A stretch of 64,000 nt of DNA from Undaria pinnatifida. Taxonomy: Eukaryota; Sar; Phaeophyceae; Laminariales; Alariaceae. A model generated the notes under the pieces. The model saw only the letters and a program-made list of their open reading frames with translations, did not search any database and was not told the DNA's origin. The stretch is taken from assembly GCA_012845835.1 (NCBI GenBank), contig JABAKD010000010.1, forward strand, positions 1,731,501-1,795,500, written 5' to 3'. This document shows, in pieces, positions 45,401-56,250 of this stretch (the first letter of the stretch is position 1; every line of letters begins with the position of its first letter). A program made the translations under genes and the position numbers.

Positions 45401-48400
45401 ATGCCGGCACGCAAGAGATCGAACGTTCCCTCGATGGCGCCTGCTGCATCTAGCGTGGATACTAGCCGATGGGAGAACCTCTTATCAGCTGGAAGCCGCA
45501 AGCACGAGGATGCTGCTCCCGTGACTGCTGTTCGTCTTGGCCACCGCATCTCGATAGCGGCACCACACGCAGCTAGGACCTCAAGCCTAGCCACCCGCAA
45601 CGGAAGCACACCAGCGTTGTCTTCAAACTCTTTAACACCGGCAAGCGATCGACTGCCGACGAAGAAAAGTAAGCAAGGGAGCAGCAGCCGTGGTGGCGCT
45701 CCCCTAAAGAAAAACGCTTGGCCCACCAACAACTGGCAAACTCTGCTTGGAGGAGGCAACGCTGCAGTAACAGCAACAGCTGCAGCAGGAGCAGCAGCAA
45801 CGACAGCACCTGCAGGAGCAGCAGCAGGAGCACCCACAGCGACGAATAACGGCAGACTTGAACCAAATGCCAAGAAGAGAAAAAAAAAAAACAAGGAAAA
45901 AAACAAGGGAAAAAACAGGTTGCCGGAGTTCGAGAACGGCACAGCAATACGCGGTGAGGCGGCGCCTTCTCCGCCCGATTTCTTCGCCGCCAGCCCTCGC
46001 CCCAACCCGGGCGCAGCATCGAGCAACCCAGCGAGCAACCCCCGCACAGGCGATCTCCTCTCCGTAAGCAACGGGGGTGGGAAAGCCGGCAAAAAACGAA
46101 AACGAAAAGGCGCCAACAGCGCGGCAGACTCGACCGCCCCCGCCCCCCCCAACGTTCGTACAGGGGGGCACTTCCATAAGCAGAAGTCGCCTTCTGCGGA
46201 GGTTCCGAGCGGCAACAAGTGGCCGCGATCGAACGTGCTCAACCTCGCCTTCCAAGCCACCAAGGACAAAGCGGGGGGGGCAGATCAGGAAGGAACCAAG
46301 AAGAGACGAGGCAAGGAGGGTGGTGGGGGGGGGAAAGGTTCGAATAAGGGCTCTCAGCAGGCACTGACGGCAGCCGAGGAGGCTCAGTATTTGGGGCTGG
46401 ACTGTGAGATGGTCGGCGTGGGCCCGGCAGGCCGCCGCAGCGCTTTGGCGCGGTGCTGCATTGTTGGCTGGAACGGTAACGTCATGTGAGTCCCGTCGTG
46501 TTCCGGAGGCCGTTCTTTGGAGAGCAGAACAACAGCTACGAACACACTCTCTAATAGCCGCGTCGCTGTATTCACAGTGATAGCAACTTACTTGTACTGG
46601 GTGTACGCGAATTGTTTATCGTATCAGGTAGGTGATACCATATATATGGCCTAGAGAGGGAGGCAGGAAGCCAGAGGGAGGGAGGGGGGGAGGGAGGGGG
46701 GGCGCACGCAAATCAACACCCATATGCCCGCTTGTGCGCTTACCCTTTGTATACTCGTACGTATACAAATAGGATACTTGAAACTCGAAACGCTGATTGG
46801 GACAGCACTCACTCCCTGCCCCCAACCCACGACCGGCCCGCTTGTACAAGCTGACGTGCGCATGCGATGTTTTTCGAAATATGTACCAGTACCTGGTACG
46901 TGGTAATAAGTCTTTTCTGGGTGGCAAGCGGTGTAGTCGGTCTTTTTCAGACTGAAAAACGTCAGCTGCGAGTACGACCGATTGAATGGTCGAAACTCAA
47001 CTTTGCAAGCTGCGTGGTACACACGTGTTTCGTTCATGATACGGCGGTGTTTGTGAATTAAACCTGGTTGTTAATTCGTTTTTGTATTTTTCTGGCGGAG
47101 GCATTACGTACTGCTGTAGTTGCGTCAGCTACGATGTAGTCTATGCGTGTACCACTTTTGGTTTTGTTTGTGTTTTGTCCCTTGGGGTATTCCTCCGCCC
47201 CAGTGACTGGAGCCTGTTCTGTGACCACGGACTTGATTATGTGAAAACAACATAGGCATTCGTACAGCAGTACCAGTAGTACACACACTAGCATGATATT
47301 ATCATATAATACGGGCACACGGTTACAGTAAGTGTCGAATACTGCCTGTGGTAGACTCCTCATTTTTTTTAGCGGCCATTTGCCCCCTTCAACGTCTAAG
47401 CTCGTCCTAGGCTTTCTGTCTGTTTGATTCAGGTAAAAACAGGATGAACCGTACGACTCGAGCTAGCAAGGAATATCCGCACAAAGCAAGGGATTGCCCG
47501 ACAAGTGCGCAGGCCCCCCATTCTAAGACGAGCAACGCGAGTCGTAAGTCGGACTTAAGAAATACAAAAGTTGAAGCTAAGACGCATAAATCTTATTCGT
47601 CGTCCCCACTCGTAGTCGTTCCTTTTCGTCTTAGCGCGTCTTAGATTGGTCTTACAATAGCACGTCTTCAACTGCATCCACATTTTGGGGGAAAACTATG
47701 TGAATTTAGGGTTGGGTCGGTTTTGCAGTCGTGAAAGTTTTTTTTTTTTTCAAGACGAATTTATGACGCCCCAAGACGAACCTAAGACGTGCAAAGACAA
47801 AGCTAAGACGTGCTATCGTAAGACGAATCGAAGACGTTCTAAGACTAAAGAACAGGAGTAAGACGACTAATATTCACACATTCACACTACCATGTAATTA
47901 GGCCGTTTCTTATAGCATTGGATTCTCATCTTCGATTCCGCCAGAATCCGATTCGGGCCCATTTCCGCCTTCTTATAGACACGGATTTTGGCACAATCCA
48001 ACTCGGAAAAATCCGATTTCAGCTTTTCGAGTTGCGGCCACTCGGATTCCTGACCAAAATCCGAGACGCTGCCCAACCCGGATTTCTGTCTCGGATTATT
48101 TGAAACTCTCTGGTTGCGCCGCGCGCGCGCACACACACACACACACATCGGGCTACCCCACATGCGTGCTGCAGTGCCGGCGCTGTTAGGGCTGCTGGGC
48201 GTCGCCCGTGGGCTAGCCTACGAACTTGGCTTGCCCTCGGGACGCGTGGTGCACCATCAAATGGCCGCGACAGCGAGAGAAAAAGCTGGTGTCGACGTTT
48301 CTGCTGTCTTTGCCACCACGCTAGCTGCCTTCCATCTGCAGCAGCAGCACTCTGCAAAATGCTCTATAGCTGCTTCCGCCAGGCTGTTGTAGCTTAGCAA

Positions 48401-51400
48401 CAGCGACTCTGGTGCCTCTTGGTCCGGCATGTTTGCAACGTCTGTGTGGTCTGCTGCGTGTGGTCTGCTGCCTCTGCGCTGCGTCTGTATGTCTGTATCG
48501 GTCTGCTGTGTGCTGCTGCTGCTGCTGCTGTGTGGTGTTGGGTTTTGCGCGCGCTGTTTTCAAAAAAAATTGACAGTCCTGCTGAAATCCGTCTGACAAA
48601 ATCCGTTCGCTATAAGAAAGGTCGGGCTTTCTTCTCCGCCCGAATTTTGCCGAATCGGATTCTGGCGGAATCGAAGATGAGAATCCAATGCTATAAGAAA
48701 CGGCCTTAACATCTTGAAAAAAAACTCGTCGTACGAGTACAATGACCCTGCCTCGTCTAATTCCAAGTGTTTTGTCCGCATAGGAGTGCAACCCTTGCTT
48801 GGGTATCATTCGGTGCTATTCTAATTTTAATTCGGGGGTTTTAAGCGTAACTCGTTTACCAACAGTACCAGGTGTTAACACAAACCTCTGGTACCTGGTA
48901 TTACATCATCAACAACCTGGAGAACAGGCTCGGGGGACGGGTCTTAATGCCCCCGTTGTCACGACATCAAAATCCGCTACACATTGTCGTAAAAACCTGC
49001 AGCTTGCGCGTAACATTATTATAGTACGTAGTGCTTGTTGGTTACCTGTATATAACACTACCCATTGGCCCACGTAGGCACCTAGGCCCGCGTAGTCACG
49101 GTGACTACGTGGGCCAGTGGGTAGTGCTATATAACCAACAAAATACATGACGTGGGTTCGAATGCCACCGACTTCATCTTTCTGTTTTTTTCCGGGAAAC
49201 GAAAAAAGGATTATCGTCTTTTTTTCATCAGTCTTGTATGAGAACCCCATTTCGCACCTACAGATTTCCGCCCTCGCGGCGGTGTCGCGGCTCGCCCCAT
49301 GTTGGTTATATAACACTACCCACTGGCGCACGAAGTCACGTGACTACGTGGGCCAGTGGGTAGTTCTATATAACCAACAAAAGATGTGTCTGCGAGTCCA
49401 TTAATTAACTCTCACTGACTTCGCAACAGGGATCCCCGGGGCTCACCACGCACTACCGTAGTACTCAGAAGCAAAGTATCATGACCGTTCACATCTCCAG
49501 CGCGCACGCTCGCAAAGACGTTATTTCCTTTTTTCTTTTCCTGGGAAAAAGCGGAAATATGAAGTCGGTGGGATTCGAACCCACGAGATATATTAACTGC
49601 GTGCGTTCGAGATATATTGACTACGTGTGCTGTATAACAAACAAAACATATGTCGTGGGTTCGAATCCCACCGATTTCATCTCCGCTTTTTCTGGGAAAA
49701 AAAAATAGGAAATAACGTCTTTGCGAGCGTGCGCTTTGGAGACGTGAATGGTTGTGATAGTTTGCTCTTGAGTACTACGGTAGTGCGTGGTGAGGGGAGA
49801 GCCCCGAAGATCTTTGTTACGAAGTCGGTGAGAGTCAACTGACGGACTCGCAAACATATATTTTGTTGGTTATATAGCGCTACCCACTGGCCCACGTAGT
49901 CACGTGACTACGTGGGCCAGTGGGTAGCGCTATATAACCAACAAGTGCAGTCGGTGTGTGATGCGAACATAAATACCGAGCTGGAGTGCCGTCCATCATG
50001 TGCGCCGGGAAAGAGGAAGCCGGTGACGTTACCGTCGGTGTCGAGGCCAGTCCGGGAGAGTACTAGCGGTACTGTGGTGCTGTGTAGGTGCGAGCTTTGG
50101 TTGTGGCAACGAGAGGCTCGTGCGCGCGCGCGTGATGCGATGGAGACAATTTAAATTCAAAAACAAAAAAAGTGAAATGCTATCTTACAAAATCCGAGGG
50201 GCGGGGATAAATGACCCCGGGAACAGCGAAAAATGCTTCAAACTCGGGAAAAAAGAACGTTCGAAAGAAGCAAGCTTGCGTAATCGATTCAACTGCTGCT
50301 CGTGTTGTGTTCCCACCGCTTGCCGTGGTCGTGACGATTCTCTAAGACGCCCTAAGCTGCGCCTGGTACTTTCTAGGACGAATCTAAGACGTGCAAAGCC
50401 GCGATATAGCGAGTAAGACGAGTTTCTCTCTGAAAATCAGATTAAGACAAATATTAAGACGTGGGTTAGAAGAGGGGGCCTACACGTGCGCAGCATGATG
50501 CTGCTACTACTACGTGCTCACGCAACATACACGGCAGAGATGGGCATACTCAGTGCGACATGGTCAATATCCACCGCATCTCTTCTGTAGGTACCGTCGA
50601 TAGCAGATACCATGGTAACAGGGTAACATTCTAGTCTAGTACAGCAGTAACCTGAGACCACACTGAGCATCACTCTCCTGGTGTCCCCCCGCCGCAAGCC
50701 GTCTTGAGGTGCTTGCATGCATTCCCAAAGCAGACAAACACTACAATACAATAGGTCGGTACATATAACAAATGCTGGCGAATCAAGGACCAACCTCATT
50801 AATGATGGGCAAGCGTGTCAATCCCCTCTCATACGATGTATTTTCCTCCTGGGGGAGTAGCCTTCATGCCTCGTGGTTATGAGCATGGAGTCACGATCGT
50901 TGATAGGACGAGGCCGCGTCGTTTGGGATAGTACACCAGTGACGATTTGCTATGTTTGGCTGTGATTGCCCCTCTTTTGTGTGGCCGTTTTGCTGGCTTG
51001 TATACCGTATACCATTATTGTGTGTGTAGACTGTTTTCCGTTGGCCCGCAGAGATTTTTCATCCCGGCAACGCTACGCTCCACTTCGCCGCGTACACCGT
51101 GCGTGTCTGCTAGCTGACAGCGGTTTTGCTTAGCGAACCGCGGGTATCGTAGCTTTTTGGCAAGGACCAACCACGAAACATGTTCGGCCTGTCCTTCCAT
51201 CCACGTTTGATGACACTACTGTTAATATGTCTTTGTTGAAGCCTTAAGGACTGCACCCTCATTGTATGGGACAAAGCACATGATTTTTTTGTTGATTATT
51301 TTATGTAGCAGTATCAGGTTAACCCGTTGACAGCTTCTTACTCCCGTGTTAGGGACGGACTACTTAGAAATAGACGTAACCGTTTTTGGGACAGGAAATG

Positions 51401-53333
51401 GATTCGGGCATCCGGCAAGTTTTTTGCTTCATTGTAAACCGAGGACGAAATGAGCTAGTAGACCTTGCCTCGAGTTTTCCCGACCATTGTTACCCTGTCT
51501 GCCGCTGTAGTTGACCGCCCCCTCCACGATCGACCCGCTTGTTTTCCGGTCCAGTTACGACAAGCACGTCACTCCCAACGAGCGCGTGACTGACTTCCGG
51601 ACCTTTGTGAGCGGCGTGAAGGCGAGCCACCTGAAGGGTAACTTTCGGCTCCGAGAGTGCCAGAAGGAGGTGGCCGCGGTCATCAAGGGGAAGATTTTGG
51701 TCGGCCACGCTCTGCACAACGACCTCAAGGTTTGTCCGCGCGACGAAATGTTATGCGTACGCCTGTGCTCGGTGACCCTCCCGCCTCCCGTCGCGACTCC
51801 ACTTTCTTGTGGGGAGCTAGGCTATCTAGACGTTCGGGAAGTATGCTTTGCCACCCCCACATTATGGGGCATGATTTTGGTGTACCGAACTTTTCGTGTA
51901 CAAGGAGAGGGGTGTCGTAGGAGTTCCGGTGTAAGGAAACGCTGGTGCGGGCGACCATCAATAGCACATTAACACGGCCGTCGGAGTCGGACCCGCAATA
52001 AATGATGATAATGATGGACGATAGCCCGTGGCAGTAGTAGATACGCTCGAAACGAAGTCCATTTGGAAAGCAGGCATCTTCAACGCCGGCATTTTGGCGT
52101 TTTTTTTTAATCAGTGACAAACCCCGACAAGCTGCGGCATCCTCAGCAAGTAAAAAATTAAACACTGCAATGTAACGCCTGAACAGAGCCGCTGTGTATA
52201 TGTTGAGACTGTCAAAGCTGAATGCCACGGGCATGGTACTGCTAGCCTTCCCTGGTTGAGATCCCCCCTCCCCCCCCCCCGCTCCCAAGCGCGAACAGAC
52301 CATCAAGCGGCTCCATTATACCATGACGTCTGATATCTGATATCACATGTCTCTTTTGTTGGTTGTTGTCAGGCTTTAATGATAAGCCACCCGCCCCGAA
52401 TGACTCGAGACACAGCGACGTACCGACCGTACCAGAAGGCGCACGGGAGGGCCGGCGGGAAGTTGCGGTCGAAATCATTGAAAACGCTAGCGCAGGAGCT
52501 GCTCGGACGGACCATTCAGACGGGTCAGCATAGTCCGGTGAGCCTCGTGGGAATCCGGGTGCTTACGTATTTGCGTTGCTGTGCAGCTGTACTTCACGAC
52601 TGTTGTTGTTGTGGCCAACTTCAAGTTGTGGATTTGATTGTTGGTTGCTGCGCTGCGTCGGCTGTTGTGAGGGCCACGGTTTTGTTTCTGGTTTTGCTTC
52701 GACCGGGCAGCCACGGTTCTGCTTGTTCGACCGGGGAGTGGAATTAATTAATGCGTAGGTGCGCCGGGAGCAAGAGAGTCGATGGAACGAAAGTGACAAT
52801 AACGGAAACTGAACTGAGTCTTCGAGCACGGAGGAGGTAAAGGAGTATGCGAGCATCTTCTGTGGCTGCTGGTCAGAACCCTGCAGTGAACAGAAGGTGT
52901 GCGTAGTGGTGACTTGTATTGTAGCAATAAGGCCAACCAACGAAATTGCAGTGCATCTTGAGTGAGTGTAATCGAATAACGAGAGACATCATGAGTCTCG
53001 CTGTCCACCGTGATGGCTCAAGCCGTTTTTCTTGTAGTATAGTTCGAGACCAAAAGAAACGGAACGGAGCCCGCCTTCGTGTACAGTCTTCGTGTACTTG
53101 GTGTATTGTATAGCAAATCATAAGACGGTAATCGGATAGCTGAGACCCCATCACCCCCTCAACCCTCCTCTGTCCAAACCTTACCCCCACCTCCTGTCTC
53201 TACAAACCAGGCGGAAGACGCCTGCGCCGCGATAGACCTGTACAAACTGTCTCGAAGTCAGTGGGAAAAATCGTTGTCAGCGGCTGGCAACAAGCGCGCA
53301 CGTCGGACAGTGGTGGACCAAGGCGCTCCGTAG
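45401..53333 (+). CDS. REXO4: RNA exonuclease 4 (DEDDh family)
   Basis: Four exons join in phase: 45401-46485, 51555-51729, 52373-52537 and 53211-53333 (stop TAG). They encode 515 residues. Known family role: 3'-5' exonuclease of the REX4/ISG20 group, linked to pre-rRNA processing in yeast. Residues 1-325 are a basic, Ala/Lys-rich disordered region with several NLS-like clusters (KKRKKKNKEKNKGK, KKRKRKG) and an Ala/Thr-rich run. The nuclease domain starts at YLGLDCEMVGVGP (Asp334, Glu336). It continues with YDKHVTPNERVTDFRTFVSG, then ILVGHALHNDLK (Asp418), then HSPAED (His473, Asp478), completing the DEDDh set. The Exo III motif is assembled across the last intron. The ATG is the first in the interval after the divergent promoter. 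Intron 1 is 5 kb and full of mobile repeats. Confidence 0.95.
46655..46710. repeat. G-rich tract in REXO4 intron 1
   Basis: Repeated GAGGGAGG/GGGGGGAGGG runs on the plus strand could form a G-quadruplex in the sense transcript. Confidence 0.55.
47520..47880. repeat. AAGACG-rich repeat, left block
   Basis: Many CTAAGACG/AAGACGAA/AAGACGTGC words occur here and again at 50340-50475, flanking the MITE and palindromic composite. They may be the ends of one larger inserted element; no clear termini were defined. Confidence 0.45.
47898..48708. mobile_element. Harbinger-like MITE with 56-bp perfect terminal inverted repeats
   Basis: The element 47901-48705 (805 bp) starts GGCCGTTTCTTATAGCATTG and ends with the exact inverse; 56 terminal bases match perfectly. 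TTA flanks both sides, and a 3-bp TTA/TAA duplication is typical of PIF/Harbinger elements. Subterminal regions repeat TTCTTATAG and AATCCGA-type words. The interior has CTG/CAG and CA microsatellites and no transposase. It lies in REXO4 intron 1. Confidence 0.88.
49037..49300. repeat. tRNA-like repeat unit with palindromic head, copy 1
   Basis: Imperfect inverted repeat at 49037-49138 (GTTGGTTA...TAACCAAC ends). Its right arm carries a box-A-like GTGGGCCAGTGGGTAG. About 40 bp on is a box-B/TPsiC-like GTGGGTTCGAATGCCAC followed by CGACTTCAT. The spacing fits a tRNA-derived SINE head. No intact tRNA cloverleaf could be drawn. Confidence 0.6.
49301..49944. repeat. Composite inverted repeat: tRNA-like arms bounded by palindromes
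   Basis: The left end (49301-49378) is an imperfect 78-bp palindrome. The right end (49863-49944) is a perfect 82-bp spacerless palindrome centred on GTCAC|GTGAC. Between them, about 49380-49586 and 49653-49862 are inverted copies of each other, with exact GGTGGGATTCGAACCCACGA inner ends. The inner ends are box-B/TPsiC-like sequences facing each other over a ~65-bp centre. Confidence 0.82.
50340..50475. repeat. AAGACG-rich repeat, right block
   Basis: CTAAGACG/ATTAAGACAA words in the same style as 47520-47880. Confidence 0.45.
50476..51554 (+). other. 3' part of REXO4 intron 1, nothing recognised
   Basis: No exon, RNA gene or repeat termini were identified. The acceptor for exon 2 is TTTTCCGGTCCAG (ending at 51554). 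An alternative AG at about 51510 would keep the frame open but is out of phase with exon 1. Confidence 0.5.
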
Positions 53334-54261
53334 GGTGGTTGCGATTTGGCAAAAATCGTTTTTTCATGCTTTACCCCCGGTCGCTGTGGGCGGTTGCCTT
53401 TTTAGTGACACGGTCGTATCATAATACGAATGGCTTTTTGTTGTGCTTGTGTCCGGCTTATTTTTTGGCCCGAGCTGTGTGCGATTGTAATGATAGTATC
53501 GCCTTGGAAGGGTTGGCTTTTTGCCGCTGAAAGTGGCAAGACGAAGAAAGAATGAACTTTCGAAACATTGGGTGAAATATTTTTTGCACCCGTTTGTGTT
53601 TTATGCAATAGGCTGTAGGTTGCTTCACGGTTATATGCGGTGAACAAACGTGCTTGGCCTTTGTTGGGGCCGATCGCCTTCCCGGTGCAAATTGTCGATG
53701 TTATATCTGGTCAGGGCACCCCGTGCACACTCGAAGTGTTAGATGCGCCGAGGAGTAGGGTAGCTGCTATTAATGGTGCTAGGGGCTGGCCCGAGAGACT
53801 TCTATCGATGGATTTGCTCATGGCTCGTTTGTAGTCCTTATTATATAATACGCAAACGTCGTGGAAGTGACGTTCAAATGGATCTTTGAAAATATCTTGG
53901 TTATAACACCCCCCAAAAAAACGGCGATTCCCGAGCTCCACTCGGCCTCCGGCGGCTTCGCGGTGCCGCCACGTCCTATTCGCACAGCATCACTACGACG
54001 TGCCGGCGAAAGAACGGGCGTCGGTGCCCGACCTCGGCGAGGGGGAAGCGTGGAAATCGCCCTCCCGGGGACGGCTCGCTTGCCCCCCCCCGCTTTTCTT
54101 CGTCGCTGCCCGCTTTTTTTTTTTTGCGAACTCGAGCTATATTAAACTTTTGAATTGCTTTTTGGCCACTTGAGCCAGCCATGGACACGAGACGACAAGC
54201 GCGCCTGCGTCAACAGCAAGCACAACAACACCAGGACCCCAGTAGATACATAATACATGTA

Positions 54262-54870
54262 ACATCAAACCTTTTAGGATAATAAACATTACCAGGCGGG
54301 TGATATAAAGGTGCGTCTTCTTGCAACCGTCAGATTCGTCCCCTTTAAGGGTTTATAGTTTCCGCGCATATATTGAAATGCTCGCGCCCCCCCCCCCCCC
54401 CCCCCTTCCCAATCCCTCTTGTTCAAACGCCCCACCTGAAATCAAAATCTACCATAGGAGTAAACACTACCAGCCAGCTGATATCATCTCATCATCCATC
54501 TAGCCATCCATGCCGTAGCTCCAACTCATCTCCGCCCCCCCCCCCCCCCCCCCCCCTTTGCTCCCCGCCCAGTTCGTTCAAACGCCCCACTTACAATCGA
54601 AATCGGCCAGAGTAATAAACACTTCTAAGCAATTGATATCATGTCATTATCTTTCTAGATATCCATGACGTAGTTTTCATTTATCCCCCCTCCCCCCCTC
54701 CAACGCCCCCTCCTTCCCCACACCCTGCACGATCGCCTAGACCCAGCACCGCGCGTATAGCAAGCCCCTACATATATGATTCATACGCGCGATCGGAGGA
54801 TCACACACAATGTTGCGAAGATCAGTATCGACCAAATCCTTAATCTCATAGCTGGAGTGTATTTTAATAT
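54262..54870. repeat. Dispersed repeat family X, copy 2
   Basis: Same block order as 28440-29080: ACCAGGCGGGTGATATAAAGG, AACCGTCAGATTCGTCC, TTTATAGTTTCCGCGCA, poly-C (54387-54405 and 54535-54556), TGATATCATGTCATTATCTT, CGCGCGATCGGAGGATCACA, then ATAGCTGGAGTGTATTTTAA. Confidence 0.72.
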
Positions 54871-55154
54871 TATATGTTACCTAAACCTCTTGATTACCCT
54901 TTCCCCCCCCCCCCCCCCTTTTTTTGTCTCCTCGCTCTCTCTTGCTCAAACGCCCCACCTAATATCGAAATCCGATAAACACTTCCACGCCCTGGATATC
55001 GCCTTGTTATCTTTTAGAGCCGTCCATGCCGCTGCTGCAATTCCCACCCACCCCCGCCCCCTCCTTCCCCACCACCGCCTAGACCTAGCACCACGCGTAT
55101 AGCAAACCCCTGCATCTATGCGACCTAAAGCCCTTGCCCCCCGCCACATTCCCC

Positions 55155-55580
55155 CCCTTCCCCCACAAGAAGGATTTATAGTTTCCACGCACAAATTGAC
55201 CTGCCCCACCCGTCCCCTCTCCCCCCCTCCCGCCCCCCTTTTGATCAAAATCAGGCCCCCACGTCCTTAAAAACTCCGCTCTCCCCTCACCGGTTATTCG
55301 ACTTACAGTATTCACTTGATAAACTGATCCATTTCCTTCCACAACTGTCAGATTTTGTCCCCCTCAGAAACGGGTTTTATAGTTTCCGCGCACAGAATGC
55401 CTAACATCACCCTGTTGACCCTCTGATAGCTACACTGTAGTGGCAAGGGGAGTCGCCGACCTATATCCTTAATGAGGACACACAACCCGTAATACGCGCG
55501 ATCGGAGTATCACACACAGCTTGCAAAGATGAGTTTCGACAATTCGTTCTCACAGCTGGAGTGTATTTTAATTTTTATAA
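55155..55580. repeat. Dispersed repeat family X, copy 3 (rearranged)
   Basis: Carries two TTTATAGTTTCC(A/G)CGCACA blocks, CGCGCGATCGGAGTATCACA, GATGAGTTTCGACA and CTCACAGCTGGAGTGTATTT, but lacks parts of the middle. Confidence 0.6.
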
Positions 55581-55886
55581 TAAGACGCTGGTTCAGTTTT
55601 TCGTGATTGCACGCCAGGCGCTCCAAGACAAATATGTCACTTAATATTGACACCAGACGCCTGTGTATACTTAGTCAACTAACTGGACTTTTTTTTTGCT
55701 CGCCCTCGCCCTCGAAAGATAAACACAAGTCTCAGGGACCGGGTACATGGACTTTCATTCCTGTTCCTAAGAATTTACTCATCGGTTCTCCCTTTCGGGG
55801 GTCAAGTTTTGAGTCTAATTATTTGTTTGGCGCGATTTTCCTCTACTCGTACGATCTTGGAATCACCCTCTGAGCTTAATTGTGTC

Positions 55887-56250
55887 AAGGGATTAGTGGG
55901 GTATTAGTCCGTTTGGCCACTCGCAAAAGGTTAACCAATAGCTTACCCAAACTAAGCCTTATAACACTCTTCCCCCCTGAAACGGCGGGATAGCATGTCG
56001 GCCGGATATACGGCGGACCTGTCAATATCCAAGCCGTTTCATTTCCAGGGCATACCGGGGAGAGTATTTTCCAAGTTCGACATGGGGAAAGTCTGAAAAA
56101 GTTTATAATGGCGGATGTGGGGCTTGAACCCACAACCCCAAAAACCCATGGTCTGTCGACGACGCCATTTGTTAAGGGATTAGTAGGGTATTAGTCCGTT
56201 TGACCACTTGCAAGGTTAACCAATAGCTTACCCAAACTAATCCTTATAAG
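55887..56250 (-). repeat. Duplicated tRNA-derived segment (SINE-like)
   Basis: A ~78-bp unit is present twice (55887-55965 and 56173-56250), with GGGATTAGT(G/A)GGGTATTAGTCC and CCAATAGCTTACCCAAACTA. On the minus strand each copy carries a box-A-like TGG(C/T)CAAACGG. The 56173 copy is followed by a box-B-like GGTTCAAGCCC within GTGGGTTCAAGCCCCAC (about 56125). The acceptor stem does not pair, so this is a tRNA-derived repeat and not a tRNA gene. Confidence 0.5.

Noticed and set aside
45367-46269. 300-codon minus-strand frame
   Set aside because: Shadow of REXO4 exon 1; no splice or start context.
49651-49680. tRNA gene at GTGGGTTCGAATCCCAC
   Set aside because: TPsiC-like stem is perfect but no matching acceptor, D and anticodon stems can be drawn; it is part of the inverted composite repeat.
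56105-56180. tRNA gene on the minus strand
   Set aside because: T-arm and 3' acceptor-like bases are present, but the 5' acceptor strand does not pair; treated as a SINE-like relic.
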